A stretch of 64,000 nt of DNA from JABDQW01 sp942492025 (GTDB taxonomy: Bacteria; Pseudomonadota; Gammaproteobacteria; SZUA-229). Both the position numbers and the translations under genes were made by a program. The notes below the pieces were generated by a model. That model was given only the letters and a program-made list of their open reading frames with translations. It searched no databases and was not told the DNA's origin. The stretch covers positions 593,639 to 657,638 of the forward strand of contig CALODJ010000010.1 of NCBI GenBank assembly GCA_942492025.1, given 5' to 3'. Of the stretch, positions 6,972-14,526 are shown piece by piece (position 1 is the stretch's first letter; the number at the start of each line of letters is the position of its first letter).

Positions 6972-7320
6972 TTGGTGGTCAGCCGTCATATACCCGAACG
7001 AGGCCTTCGCGCGTTTCGCAAGATGGTGTCCTGACCGATACAGGCACCATGGCACGCGAGGCTTCTCGTTTGTTGTATGTGCTTTTCATCGCATCCCGCG
7101 TCATCCGAACCCACTCGGGTTCCGGCGATCGGTTGCTGTTCTAACTCTGCAGGGTACCCCGCGACGGGCGATCGACAAAGGCGGATCTGACCTGTCCTTC
7201 CCGAAAATTGGTACACCTTGATATTTTTGACCTTTTTCATGAAAGGTGTCAGCGTGGGATCTTTGGTAATCGGCACCGCCAAAGAGAATCGAAATTCATG
7301 AAAACTCAAATCGGTGTGCT
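6972..7320 (+). mobile_element. Fragments of the same IS as at 3.4-4.6 kb
   Basis: Both non-coding ends of the 3.4-4.6 kb element are recognisable here, but in permuted order: the 3'-end block (6972-7015) comes before the 5'-end block (7190-7320). The latter includes GATCTTTGGTAATCGGCACC, GCCAAAGAGAATC and an ATG with a few transposase codons, then breaks off exactly where the inverted-repeat element begins at 7321-7322. The body of the transposase is absent. Confidence 0.5.
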
Positions 7321-7321
7321 G

Positions 7322-7570
7322 CTAGCCCGCATTTCTCATCAGGATCACGGGAGCAGGCGCAGGATTCGTGTGCGTAAGCGCCGCTCTGGAGCGAAAAGCG
7401 TAGCGATAGCTACGGTTTGAGTGAAGAGCAAGCTTACGCACACGAAGACCAGCCTGAACCGTGATAGGCAGGCTTGTATAACACACTGTATTTTGGGTCA
7501 TCCTGGCTTTACTCCAGATAGCCAATGCCATATCAGCTTTCTACGCCGCCTGGGGAGAAATGCGGGCTAG
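7322..7570. mobile_element. MITE-like inverted-repeat element bounded by CTAG
   Basis: The ends are CTAGCCCGCATTTCTC (7322-7337) and its exact complement GAGAAATGCGGGCTAG (7555-7570), with CAGG/CCTG extending the match just inside. Read as CTAG target duplications, the terminal repeat is CCCGCATTTCTC. Inside is a second perfect inverted repeat, TTCGTGTGCGTAAGC (7367-7381) with GCTTACGCACACGAA (7431-7445), around a CGTAGC/GCTACG core. No transposase is encoded. It has interrupted IS remnants to its left. Confidence 0.65.
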
Positions 7571-7731
7571 TGCCCCGGCTGATTGTGAGATATACGGCCC
7601 TGGAGGCAAGCCTGCGCGGCTTATTCGAAACGTTATGATTCAGAGCTGCGATAAATTATTACATTGTGCCGGTTTAACGTATAGTCTAACCTTGTTGGTC
7701 GTTTTAAACCTGGGTACCTGGAACCGGTTAC

Positions 7732-8451
7732 ATGCTGTCATACCCACTAAGAACGCTTAATGCAGTCATTGCGGGCATTTTTTTTGCGATGCTATCAGTC
7801 GCTGCCTCTGGCGACACAGAGGTTTGGCGCCTGGATCTCACCAGTGAGTCTGGCGAAGTGAGTCCTGAAGGTTTTTCGGCATGGATGGAGAGGGAAGGGT
7901 TTCAGCCTTTTTCCTATTTGATATTCAAGCGCCGGCCCAAATACTGGCGGATTGGACCTTGTGAGGCTACGGTCCCGTCTTGCCTGGTACTGCAGGAAAA
8001 TGACTCAAGCTCCCACATAGTTCACGCTTTTGAGCCTGCCCTGGCTGTCGGAGACGCATTGGCTGTTGAGCTTGGCTACCAGGTCAAGGTGCGGCCAGAA
8101 GGCGCGAGTTTGAACCGGAAAGACAAAGAGGATGCCCCGCTGAGGATTTTTTTAAGTTTTCAGACACACGAGGGTCTGCGTCATCTGGCCCTGACCGAAA
8201 GTGCCGCCCATGCCGCGGGAACGGTGGTCGAGTCCGAGCGGGAACCCGACACTATCCGCTACTATATACTCCCTGACAGGTCAGAGGCTGAGGGTTATGA
8301 AACCAGCAGTTTTTCTGTCAAAACCATTTTTCAAACGGTTTTTGGGCCAAAGGAGCCTGCTGAGCTGGTCGCGATTGGTATCAAGTCAGACAGCAATAAT
8401 GTCGGCGGTGAGAGCCTTGCCTACCTGAAAACACTGCGCTTGATCCGCTAA
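7732..8451 (+). CDS. DUF3047-like exported protein (239 aa)
   Basis: The N-terminal hydrophobic segment (VIAGIFFAMLSVAAS, after a short basic start) looks like a signal peptide or anchor. The rest is a beta-rich periplasmic domain ending LVAIGIKSDSNNVGGESLAYLKTL, which resembles the conserved D-[ST]-D-N-T-G-G-x-A-x-A-x-Y motif at the end of DUF3047 proteins, whose function is unknown. A weak GGAA precedes the ATG. It stands alone beside the MITE-like element. The family assignment is from pattern memory and is moderately sure. Confidence 0.6.
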   Translation: MLSYPLRTLNAVIAGIFFAMLSVAASGDTEVWRLDLTSESGEVSPEGFSAWMEREGFQPFSYLIFKRRPKYWRIGPCEATVPSCLVLQENDSSSHIVHAFEPALAVGDALAVELGYQVKVRPEGASLNRKDKEDAPLRIFLSFQTHEGLRHLALTESAAHAAGTVVESEREPDTIRYYILPDRSEAEGYETSSFSVKTIFQTVFGPKEPAELVAIGIKSDSNNVGGESLAYLKTLRLIR

Positions 8452-8655
8452 CTTTTTCGTTGATAAGGATACTATCGGTCAGAGGGGGAGTTGCCGCAAT
8501 TTCAGCAGGTCAGTGCCTGGTCATCCGGGTCCATTTTGAGCCTTATCCAACGTGAAAATTATACAGTGATCGTTCTGATCACGGATAAGCCATTTACGCC
8601 ATGATCCGATTAGGGGGGGAGGAAAGCGGGCCGGGCCTGAAATTTATCTGGCACA

Positions 8656-8677
8656 CAGAGCCCATTGACGGGCTCTG
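8656..8677. repeat. Stem-loop after the DUF2892 gene
   Basis: CAGAGCCC (8656-8663) pairs perfectly with GGGCTCTG (8670-8677) around a 6-nt loop, 23 bp past the end of the DUF2892 gene. No T-run lies on either side, so it may be an RNA-stabilising hairpin rather than an intrinsic terminator. The preceding 8452-8655 shows nothing else. Confidence 0.4.
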
Positions 8678-8699
8678 TTGGCGTTACCGATTCTGCGTG

Positions 8700-8891
8700 T
8701 CAGCTGTTTTTACTGTGTGTATTGATACCCAGCATGGCATAAGGTGGGCACCAGCCGATGATCGCAGTTGCCAATGGTACAATACCGATCCAGCCCCATA
8801 TGGTCTGGGGGCCGACGAAGACCAGGCTTATGAGGATTATGCCGGCGATGGCGCGGATAGCCCTTTCAATATTGCCTATGTTTTGTTTCAT
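8700..8891 (-). CDS. DUF2892 (YgaP-like transmembrane) protein, 63 aa
   Basis: A tiny membrane protein: MKQNIGNIERAIRAIAGI, then two hydrophobic segments separated by a short turn (ILISLVFVGPQTIWGWIGIVPLATAIIGWCPPYAMLGI). The NIGxxERxIR start and GWCPxYxxLGI end are the DUF2892 signature, the same membrane part fused to rhodanese in YgaP. The GWCP cysteine could take part in sulfur or redox chemistry. The gene lies downstream of a CRP/FNR-type regulator and has its own promoter with a palindromic operator centred 41 bp before the predicted start, so control by that regulator is likely. Confidence 0.85.
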   Translation of the reverse strand: MKQNIGNIERAIRAIAGIILISLVFVGPQTIWGWIGIVPLATAIIGWCPPYAMLGINTHSKNS

Positions 8892-8925
8892 TTCAGTACC
8901 TCTTTATTATTTTTCAGATCGTTAA

Positions 8926-8969
8926 ATTGTACGTATGGTAGTGGCAACTCTCAGTGACATTGTCACTGA
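8926..8969 (-). promoter_or_regulatory. Promoter and CRP/FNR-type operator of the DUF2892 gene
   Basis: TCAGTGACA-T-TGTCACTGA (8951-8969) is a perfect 9-bp inverted repeat around one base. On the minus strand a TACAAT -10 (8931-8926) follows, with no recognisable -35. If transcription starts at 8919, the operator centre (8960) is at -41, the class II position used by CRP/FNR activators that replace the -35 element. The gene for such a regulator ends 66 bp further upstream. Confidence 0.6.
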
Positions 8970-9034
8970 CCCGACGGTTATATAAATCATCAGACTAGTT
9001 TCTGTTTGCTGGCGTTGCAGATAACCCTCCCGGG

Positions 9035-9700
9035 CTAACTGGAAAGATCAACAAGTGCCGCTTTATCGATGATTTCAACGCTGCCGCGATGCAACTTCAC
9101 CCAGCCCTTCGATTCGAAGTCTTTGAGTTGACGACTGATCACCTCGCGCGCGCTACCCAGTTCAGTGGCGAGCTGCTGATGTGTGGTATCGATGGTCGTG
9201 TCATTAGAAAGTTTGAGCAGGTGGCGTGCCAGGCGAATGTCGAGCTTGCCAAACGCAACCTCTTCGACCAATGCGATCAAGCTGCCAAGGTGAGATGCAA
9301 ATGACTCGAACACGAATTCACGGAAAGTTTCAGATTGTTGGACGGCATCGTGAAATAGTGCCGCCGGGATCGCTAGTGCAATGACGTCGGTTTCGGCGAT
9401 GCCCTCAGCCGGATAGCGTGCGCTACCAAACAGGCATGATGTTGTTAGTACGCACGAGTCACCATCGCTGAGACGGTAGAGCACGATCTCACGGCCGTTC
9501 TCTGCACGCGTCAGTACCTTGATTCTGCCAGAGATAATCAACAGGTAATTGCTACAGGCATCACCCTGATGAAAGGCCGTCGCTTTTGCGGGTATGTCGA
9601 TAGTGCCGGCCTTGTTCATGATATCGTTTATCACCGCATCGTTGCTTTCACTCAGGTGCGGGAACGCGTGTTGCCAGTGATTTGTTATATTCTGGGCCAT
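9035..9700 (-). CDS. Crp/Fnr family transcriptional regulator (221 aa)
   Basis: An N-terminal cyclic-nucleotide-binding-like barrel (residues ~30-130; HQGDACSNYLLIISGRIKVL) precedes a helix-turn-helix whose recognition helix reads GSAREVISRQLKDFE, with the Glu and Arg that contact the operator in this family. The FNR four-cysteine N-terminus is absent. Instead Cys49 and a Cys83-x5-Cys89 pair (CVLTTSC) are present, a pattern I associate with redox- or sulfur-responsive members. It does not look like cAMP-binding Crp. It starts one base after the lytic transglycosylase stop codon and is followed by DUF2892, its probable target. Confidence 0.85.
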   Translation of the reverse strand: MAQNITNHWQHAFPHLSESNDAVINDIMNKAGTIDIPAKATAFHQGDACSNYLLIISGRIKVLTRAENGREIVLYRLSDGDSCVLTTSCLFGSARYPAEGIAETDVIALAIPAALFHDAVQQSETFREFVFESFASHLGSLIALVEEVAFGKLDIRLARHLLKLSNDTTIDTTHQQLATELGSAREVISRQLKDFESKGWVKLHRGSVEIIDKAALVDLSS

Positions 9701-9701
9701 G

Positions 9702-10286
9702 CTATTTCTGGTGCCAACGGATCCTCAGTGCCTCCAGTACTTTAGTACTGTATGTATGGTTAATATCGCCGTAGCTGCCATTGTAGCGTGCCAGTGCCCC
9801 CCGCAGGTCGTTTTTTTCCATATCCATGTAATATTTGAGTATGGTGCAGCCCATGCGCAGGTTGGTCTCCATATCGACAAGGTTGTCTTCAGGATGGCCA
9901 ATCTCATCCAGCCAGAACGGCATCACCTGCATCAGCCCCTGGGCACCGGATTTTGAGATGGCAAAGGTATCAAAACGGCTTTCAATCTCGATCACGGCGA
10001 TGACCAGTTCAGGCGGAAGGTCAACCCGAACGGCCTCACGATGAATGCTTTTCAGCAGGTCGAGCCTGAATGCTTTGTCCGGCACGAAGCGTTCCAGGCG
10101 GCTGGACATATCGAACAACCAGACTTCAGCGTCAAAGCGGTCATTGAAGCTGTCTGAGGCGGTGATGGCGTCGGCCAGTAAACGGCGCAGCTCGGGATCT
10201 GCTGAATTTTGCGCGGCCGGATTTGCGACGGCCATCGTTGACAACAACGCCAGTATCGGGGTTATAACCAGAAACCTTACATACAT
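9702..10286 (-). CDS. Lytic transglycosylase (SLT domain), 194 aa
   Basis: A signal peptide (MYVRFLVITPILALLSTMAVA) is followed by a compact SLT domain: catalytic Glu in VIAVIEIESRFD, GAQGLMQVMPF, the N-x-x-x-G turn NLRMGCTILKYY, and the ALARYNGS motif. It cleaves the MurNAc-GlcNAc bond of peptidoglycan in the periplasm to give 1,6-anhydro ends. It is small compared with Slt70 or MltC and carries only the catalytic domain. It follows proS by 19 bp and precedes the Crp/Fnr gene by one base, so the three form one transcription unit. Confidence 0.9.
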   Translation of the reverse strand: MYVRFLVITPILALLSTMAVANPAAQNSADPELRRLLADAITASDSFNDRFDAEVWLFDMSSRLERFVPDKAFRLDLLKSIHREAVRVDLPPELVIAVIEIESRFDTFAISKSGAQGLMQVMPFWLDEIGHPEDNLVDMETNLRMGCTILKYYMDMEKNDLRGALARYNGSYGDINHTYSTKVLEALRIRWHQK

Positions 10287-10305
10287 GTTTCTGATTATAG
10301 ATCGC

Positions 10306-12018
10306 TCATGCGTTAATGGAGTCCTTCAGCAGCGAGACGATGTCGTCAACGGCGACGTCCGTGCCTTTGTCGGATGCGCGGGCCTTGTACTCGACGTTGC
10401 CATCGGCAAGACCACGTTCGCCGACCACGATACGGTGTGGAATACCCATCAGGTCCAGGTCGGCCAGCATGGCGCCAAGTCGGGCCTTCTGGTCGTACAG
10501 CAATACTTCAATACCGGCTTCAGAGAGCGCGTCGTGAATTTTTGTTGCGGTTTCACGCACGCTGTCCGAGTTCTGGAAATTGATCGGCGCAATCGCGACG
10601 CTAAAAGGGGCGATATTTTTTGGCCAGATAATGCCATTCTTATCATGGTTTTGTTCAATCGCTGCGGCAACGATACGGGTCACACCAATACCGTAGCAAC
10701 CCATGGTCATGATCACGCTCTTGCCGTTCTCATCGAGCACACTGGCGTCCATCGCGGCGGAATATTTCTGTCCCAGTTGGAAAATATGGCCCACCTCGAT
10801 CCCGCGCACGATCGACAGCGTGCCGTGGCCGTCCGGGCTGGGGTCGCCATCAACGACATTGCGAATGTCAGCAGCTTGCGGGGCAGGGCAGTCACGTTCC
10901 CAGTTCACACCCGTCAGGTGTTTGCCGTCGATATTGGCACCGCAGACAAAGTCGGCCAGCTGTAAAGCGGCGCGATCTGCGATCACGGTAATGTCGAGGC
11001 CAACCGGTCCCAGTGAGCCGGCCGAGCAGCCGGCGACCTGTCTGATCTGTTCCTCACTGGCAAACGTCAAGGGCGATGCCACCGCATCGAGGTGGGCAGC
11101 CTTGACTTCATTGAGCACATGATCACCGCGCAACACCAGTGCGACAACGCTGCCTTCCTCTGCGCCATTGACCAACAGGGTTTTCACGCATTGAGAGGCA
11201 TCGGAATCGAGAAAAACGGACACCTCCTCGATGCTGTGCTGGCCGGGGGTGTCAACGGTTTGCAGGCTTGCAGCGGGTGATGGACGTGCCGTCTCTGCCA
11301 GCAGGGGTTCTGCTTTTTCGATATTGGCTGCGTAGTCACTTTCACTGGAGAAAGCGATAGCATCTTCACCGGACTCGGCCAGCACGTGAAACTCGTGTGA
11401 ACGGCTGCCACCAATGGCACCGCTGTCGGCCATCACGGCTCTGAACTTCAGGCCCAGGCGCGTGAAGATGTTGCTGTAGGTCTGGTACATCAAATCATAG
11501 GTGTGCTGCAGCGACGCCTGGTCAAGATGAAAGGAATAGGCGTCTTTCATGATGAATTCACGGGCGCGCATCACGCCAAAGCGCGGGCGTACTTCGTCGC
11601 GGAACTTGGTCTGGATCTGGTAGTAATTAACCGGTAGCTGTTTGTAACTGGTCAACTCCTTACGTGCCAGATCGGTAATGATTTCCTCATGGGTCGGGCC
11701 GTAACAGAATTCGCGTTCGTGGCGATCATGCAGGCGCAGCAGCTCCGGCCCGTATTCGTCCCAGCGGCCGGACTCAAGCCACAGCTCGGCCGGTTGCACG
11801 GACGGCATCAGTACCTCAATTGCGCCGCTGTTATTCATTTCTTCACGAATAATGTTTTCGACTTTTTGCAGCACACGCAAACCCAGCGGCAGCCAGGTAT
11901 AAAGACCTGAAGCCAGGCGGCGAATAAGGCCTGCGCGTAGCATCAGGCGGTGGCTGATGATTTCTGCATCGGCAGGCGTTTCCTTCAATGTGTTGACAGG
12001 AAATTTTGAAAGGTACAT
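10306..12018 (-). CDS. proS: Prolyl-tRNA synthetase
   Basis: A class II aminoacyl-tRNA synthetase of the bacterial type (570 aa with this start). The N-terminus NTLKETPADAEIISHRLMLR matches bacterial ProRS. Motif 2 is within FRDEVRPRFGVMRAREFIMK, followed by the inserted YbaK-like editing domain (~residues 225-400), motif 3 GCYGIGVTRIVAA and a C-terminal anticodon-binding domain. An ATG at 12054 would add 12 residues, but the ATG at 12018 has AGGGA five bases upstream and fits the family start, so it is preferred. It charges the tRNA-Pro found at 2497. Confidence 0.96.
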   Translation of the reverse strand: MYLSKFPVNTLKETPADAEIISHRLMLRAGLIRRLASGLYTWLPLGLRVLQKVENIIREEMNNSGAIEVLMPSVQPAELWLESGRWDEYGPELLRLHDRHEREFCYGPTHEEIITDLARKELTSYKQLPVNYYQIQTKFRDEVRPRFGVMRAREFIMKDAYSFHLDQASLQHTYDLMYQTYSNIFTRLGLKFRAVMADSGAIGGSRSHEFHVLAESGEDAIAFSSESDYAANIEKAEPLLAETARPSPAASLQTVDTPGQHSIEEVSVFLDSDASQCVKTLLVNGAEEGSVVALVLRGDHVLNEVKAAHLDAVASPLTFASEEQIRQVAGCSAGSLGPVGLDITVIADRAALQLADFVCGANIDGKHLTGVNWERDCPAPQAADIRNVVDGDPSPDGHGTLSIVRGIEVGHIFQLGQKYSAAMDASVLDENGKSVIMTMGCYGIGVTRIVAAAIEQNHDKNGIIWPKNIAPFSVAIAPINFQNSDSVRETATKIHDALSEAGIEVLLYDQKARLGAMLADLDLMGIPHRIVVGERGLADGNVEYKARASDKGTDVAVDDIVSLLKDSINA

Positions 12019-12221
12019 GGGATCCCTATGGGTGTAGCGACGAAAGTGCGCCATTTTACGAGGGCCGTGCGCCTGAGTACAGCCTGATGCTACCGTACGA
12101 ACTGAGCGGCTACCGAGTGCAATTCTGGTGACAGGTCCGGATATTTTTTCGTTTCACTGGGTCGCGATGAAAAAAAATCTTCGCACGCACGCATTCTGCG
12201 CCACTGCGGTGAAAAAACTGA

Positions 12222-12560
12222 CTAAAAAGTGCTGTTATTCCAGCCGAACATATGCCGTTGCGGGCTAATGAACTCGATATAGGTGCGTGACGCGGATACG
12301 CCCAGCTGCTGCTCGATGAATGTACACAGTTCTTCTGAGTACGTCTTTGTTTCTGTTTCGGGCAGTCCCAGGCTTTTCAGCATCAGAAGAGCACAGGGTT
12401 CATCGCTACCGGCAAAAATCAGGTCAGCCTCTGTGTCGATGTTGATCATGACATAACTCTCGGGTTTGCCGAGAATTTCGGCCACCAGGCTCGATGCCTG
12501 TTTGGCCAGATTGTGTTTATTATCAATAGTTACATTCGTTGAAATTTGAAGCACCGGCAT
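12222..12560 (-). CDS. MIF/tautomerase-superfamily protein (112 aa)
   Basis: The protein starts MPVLQISTNV, giving the N-terminal proline that is the catalytic base of the tautomerase superfamily after Met removal. The length, the SYVMINIDTEADLIFAGSDEPCALLMLKSLG segment and the late RTYIEFISPQRHMFGWNNSTF are those of MIF-like trimers (phenylpyruvate/dopachrome tautomerase fold). The physiological substrate in bacteria is unclear. It is monocistronic, and 12055-12221 between it and proS shows nothing notable. Confidence 0.85.
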   Translation of the reverse strand: MPVLQISTNVTIDNKHNLAKQASSLVAEILGKPESYVMINIDTEADLIFAGSDEPCALLMLKSLGLPETETKTYSEELCTFIEQQLGVSASRTYIEFISPQRHMFGWNNSTF

Positions 12561-12660
12561 CGCGTTTTGCCTCTATCTCGCATTAGTCACCAGAGGCGAG
12601 AATAGCACGGGGCTATTCAAAAACCCAGTGAGGGCTTGCTCATCCGGATAGGAATGTGGG

Positions 12661-13182
12661 CTAGTTACAGTATTCACGGATCTGTTTTTTGGCTTGATTG
12701 ATGCGCTGCTGTTTCTCTGCATCGCTGACATATCGGGTGTTGCCTTTCTCGTCGCGCTCTCGCAACTGGCCACGCGACTGTATCGTTGCCAGATCCTGTC
12801 TGGCTGCCTGACAACGCTGTTTCACTTCTTTCCTCGATAATGACGGAACCGGCGGCTGCTCCGGGATGCCTTCCTCCTTGATTTTTTGCGCTTCATCATC
12901 AGCCTGCTGTTTCAGTTTGTCGAGTGCTTCAGCACCTCTGTTAACGCCTGTTTTGTCGGTATTAACCCGGACATTTTCGACGGCTGCATCAGCCGGTTTC
13001 TCGCTGCCATAATGCACGTTGCCTTCGGCATCGGTCCATTTGAAAATCTGACCCGCCGGCACGGTCGCAGGGCCTGCGACTAAAACCGCACACAGGGTAG
13101 TAAAAAGCAGCTTTCTCGCCCGTGTAACAGGTTGATGCTGTCTGTTTGAAGGTGGTTCGGGATCAACGACAGTTAATGGCAT
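12661..13182 (-). CDS. DUF4124 domain protein (173 aa)
   Basis: After a basic N-terminal extension a hydrophobic stretch (KLLFTTLCAVLVAGPATVPA) acts as signal peptide. IFKWTDAEGNVHYGSEKP (~45-62) is the DUF4124 motif, a small beta domain common in periplasmic gammaproteobacterial proteins. A helical, charged region and a conserved tail (RCQAARQDLATIQSRG...RYVSDAE...IREYCN) with a Cys pair follow. Function unknown. Its TAG stop is the CTAG at the end of a sequence (AATGTGGGCTAG) that resembles the terminal repeat of the 7322 element. It is divergent from the LysR gene. Confidence 0.8.
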   Translation of the reverse strand: MPLTVVDPEPPSNRQHQPVTRARKLLFTTLCAVLVAGPATVPAGQIFKWTDAEGNVHYGSEKPADAAVENVRVNTDKTGVNRGAEALDKLKQQADDEAQKIKEEGIPEQPPVPSLSRKEVKQRCQAARQDLATIQSRGQLRERDEKGNTRYVSDAEKQQRINQAKKQIREYCN

Positions 13183-13261
13183 GCGTGCAGGCTCCTTTTT
13201 TCATGTATGAGTGTTACCATAGTCTTTTAAGCAGAAAAATAAAGTTTTCAGAGCTGTTTAT

Positions 13262-14155
13262 ATGGCTGACAGGCGACTCAAAATATTTCATACCGTAGCA
13301 CGGCTGCTCAATTTCACCAAAGCAGCCGAAGAGTTACACATGACCCAACCGGCCGTGACCTTCCAGATTCGACAACTGGAAGAACAGTTTAATACCCGTC
13401 TTTTCGACCGCACCCATAACAAGGTGACGCTGACAGAGGTCGGCAAACAGGTGTATTTCTATTCAGACAGAATACTGAAACTCTATGAAGAAATGACGCG
13501 CAGTATCACTGACATGACGGGTGATGTCAGTGGTTCGGTTACGCTCGGCGCCAGCACGACGATAGCAGAATACATGCTGCCGTTACTGATCGGTGCATTC
13601 AAGGTCAAGTATCCTGATGTGATGATCAATTTGAGGGAATCCAACTCTGAAGATATCGTTTCCATGGTTGAAAACAATGACATCGATCTGGGTATTGTCG
13701 AGGGTTCTGTAAACAACAAGAATCTGATGGTAGAAGAATGCAAGATGGATCATCTGGTCGTGATCATGCCAAATGACCATGTCCTGGCACACGAGAAGCA
13801 GCTTCGTGTTGAAGATTTCGTATCTTATCCATTCATTAGCCGCGAGCATGGTTCAGGTACACAGGAGGTGATTACCAGCTATGTCGAAAAGCACGGCCAT
13901 GGTGAGGTGCTGAATATTTGTTTTGAATTGAGCAGTCCAGAGGCAATCAAGGGTGCGGTTGAAGCTGGCATGGGTATATCTATCGTGTCCCAGGCAACGA
14001 TTATCAAGGAGCTGAAGCTTGGCACACTTACGGCGGTTGAGCTGAAGCCATCACTCGAAAGACCCTTTTCGTTTGTACGACAACGGTATAAATTCAAATC
14101 GCGGGCGGCTGATCAATTGTTGACATTCTCCCAAGAGTTTTGCAAAGAAGAGTAA
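13262..14155 (+). CDS. LysR-family transcriptional regulator (CysB/YeiE/CbbR-like), 297 aa
   Basis: An N-terminal winged helix (RLKIFHTVARLLNFTKAAEELHMTQPAVTFQIRQLEEQFNTRLFDR) is followed by a periplasmic-binding-like effector domain (GASTTIAEYMLPLLIGAFKVKYPDVMINL, SREHGSGTQEVI, SSPEAIKGAVEAGMGISIVS). The effector domain is closest in pattern to YeiE and CysB/CbbR-type regulators, which sense sulfite, acetylserine or carbon signals. The ligand here is unknown. It is divergent from DUF4124 and lies 23 bp before the next gene, so it may regulate the downstream 115-aa protein and exporter. Confidence 0.9.
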   Translation: MADRRLKIFHTVARLLNFTKAAEELHMTQPAVTFQIRQLEEQFNTRLFDRTHNKVTLTEVGKQVYFYSDRILKLYEEMTRSITDMTGDVSGSVTLGASTTIAEYMLPLLIGAFKVKYPDVMINLRESNSEDIVSMVENNDIDLGIVEGSVNNKNLMVEECKMDHLVVIMPNDHVLAHEKQLRVEDFVSYPFISREHGSGTQEVITSYVEKHGHGEVLNICFELSSPEAIKGAVEAGMGISIVSQATIIKELKLGTLTAVELKPSLERPFSFVRQRYKFKSRAADQLLTFSQEFCKEE

Positions 14156-14178
14156 TCATTCATTCCTGGGGTTGAAAG

Positions 14179-14526
14179 ATGAAGCGTGATGAAAAAGCGC
14201 TGGTTGATTTGTTCAATACACTCGATCAAGACCTGCAGCAGAGTCTGTTCGATTATGCAGAGTTTCTGCAATCGAAGGCTAGCGCCGGTAGTCGGCAGAT
14301 CATCGAGCCCATCGATATACCCCGACCGGATAATGAGACAGTCGTTGGAGCGATCAAGCGCATGAAGCAGGCTTACCCGATGATTGACAGTATGGAGGTA
14401 TTTGCCGTCGCCTCGAACCTGATGACTGACCATATGGTCCAAGGTCGCGATGCTGAAGAAGTCATCAACGAGATCGAAGCGCTGTTCGAAGATACGTATC
14501 GACAAATACGCAAGGAATTTGAATGA
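14179..14526 (+). CDS. Conserved hypothetical protein (115 aa)
   Basis: A soluble, acidic, mostly helical protein without signal peptide or cysteines: an N-terminal helix (ALVDLFNTLDQDLQQSLFDYAEFLQ), an IIEPIDIPRPDNETVVGAIKRMKQAYP segment and a C-terminal amphipathic helix (AEEVINEIEALFEDTYRQIRKEFE). I do not recognise the family. The spacing to the LysR gene is 23 bp and the AI-2E exporter start overlaps its stop (ATGA), so all three are probably co-expressed and coupled. Confidence 0.75.
   Translation: MKRDEKALVDLFNTLDQDLQQSLFDYAEFLQSKASAGSRQIIEPIDIPRPDNETVVGAIKRMKQAYPMIDSMEVFAVASNLMTDHMVQGRDAEEVINEIEALFEDTYRQIRKEFE

Larger units (their letters stand above)
6810..7731. other. Gene-free region with IS and MITE-like remnants
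   Basis: 922 bp without a credible gene. 6972-7015 matches 4552-4592 and 7190-7320 matches the IS 5' end at 3388-3540, including the first transposase codons (ATG at 7299, MKTQIGVL). From 7322 to 7570 a 249-bp inverted-repeat element follows immediately. 7571-7731 is the upstream region of the DUF3047 gene, with a possible -10 TATAGT at 7680-7685. Confidence 0.6.

Noticed and set aside
8656..8677. Stem-loop as rho-independent terminator for DUF2892
   Set aside because: The stem is good but no T-run follows on the minus strand; it is listed only as a hairpin.
8601..8957. Plus-strand 118-codon open frame antisense to DUF2892
   Set aside because: DUF2892 on the other strand has a clear family match, start and promoter; the opposite frame is its shadow.
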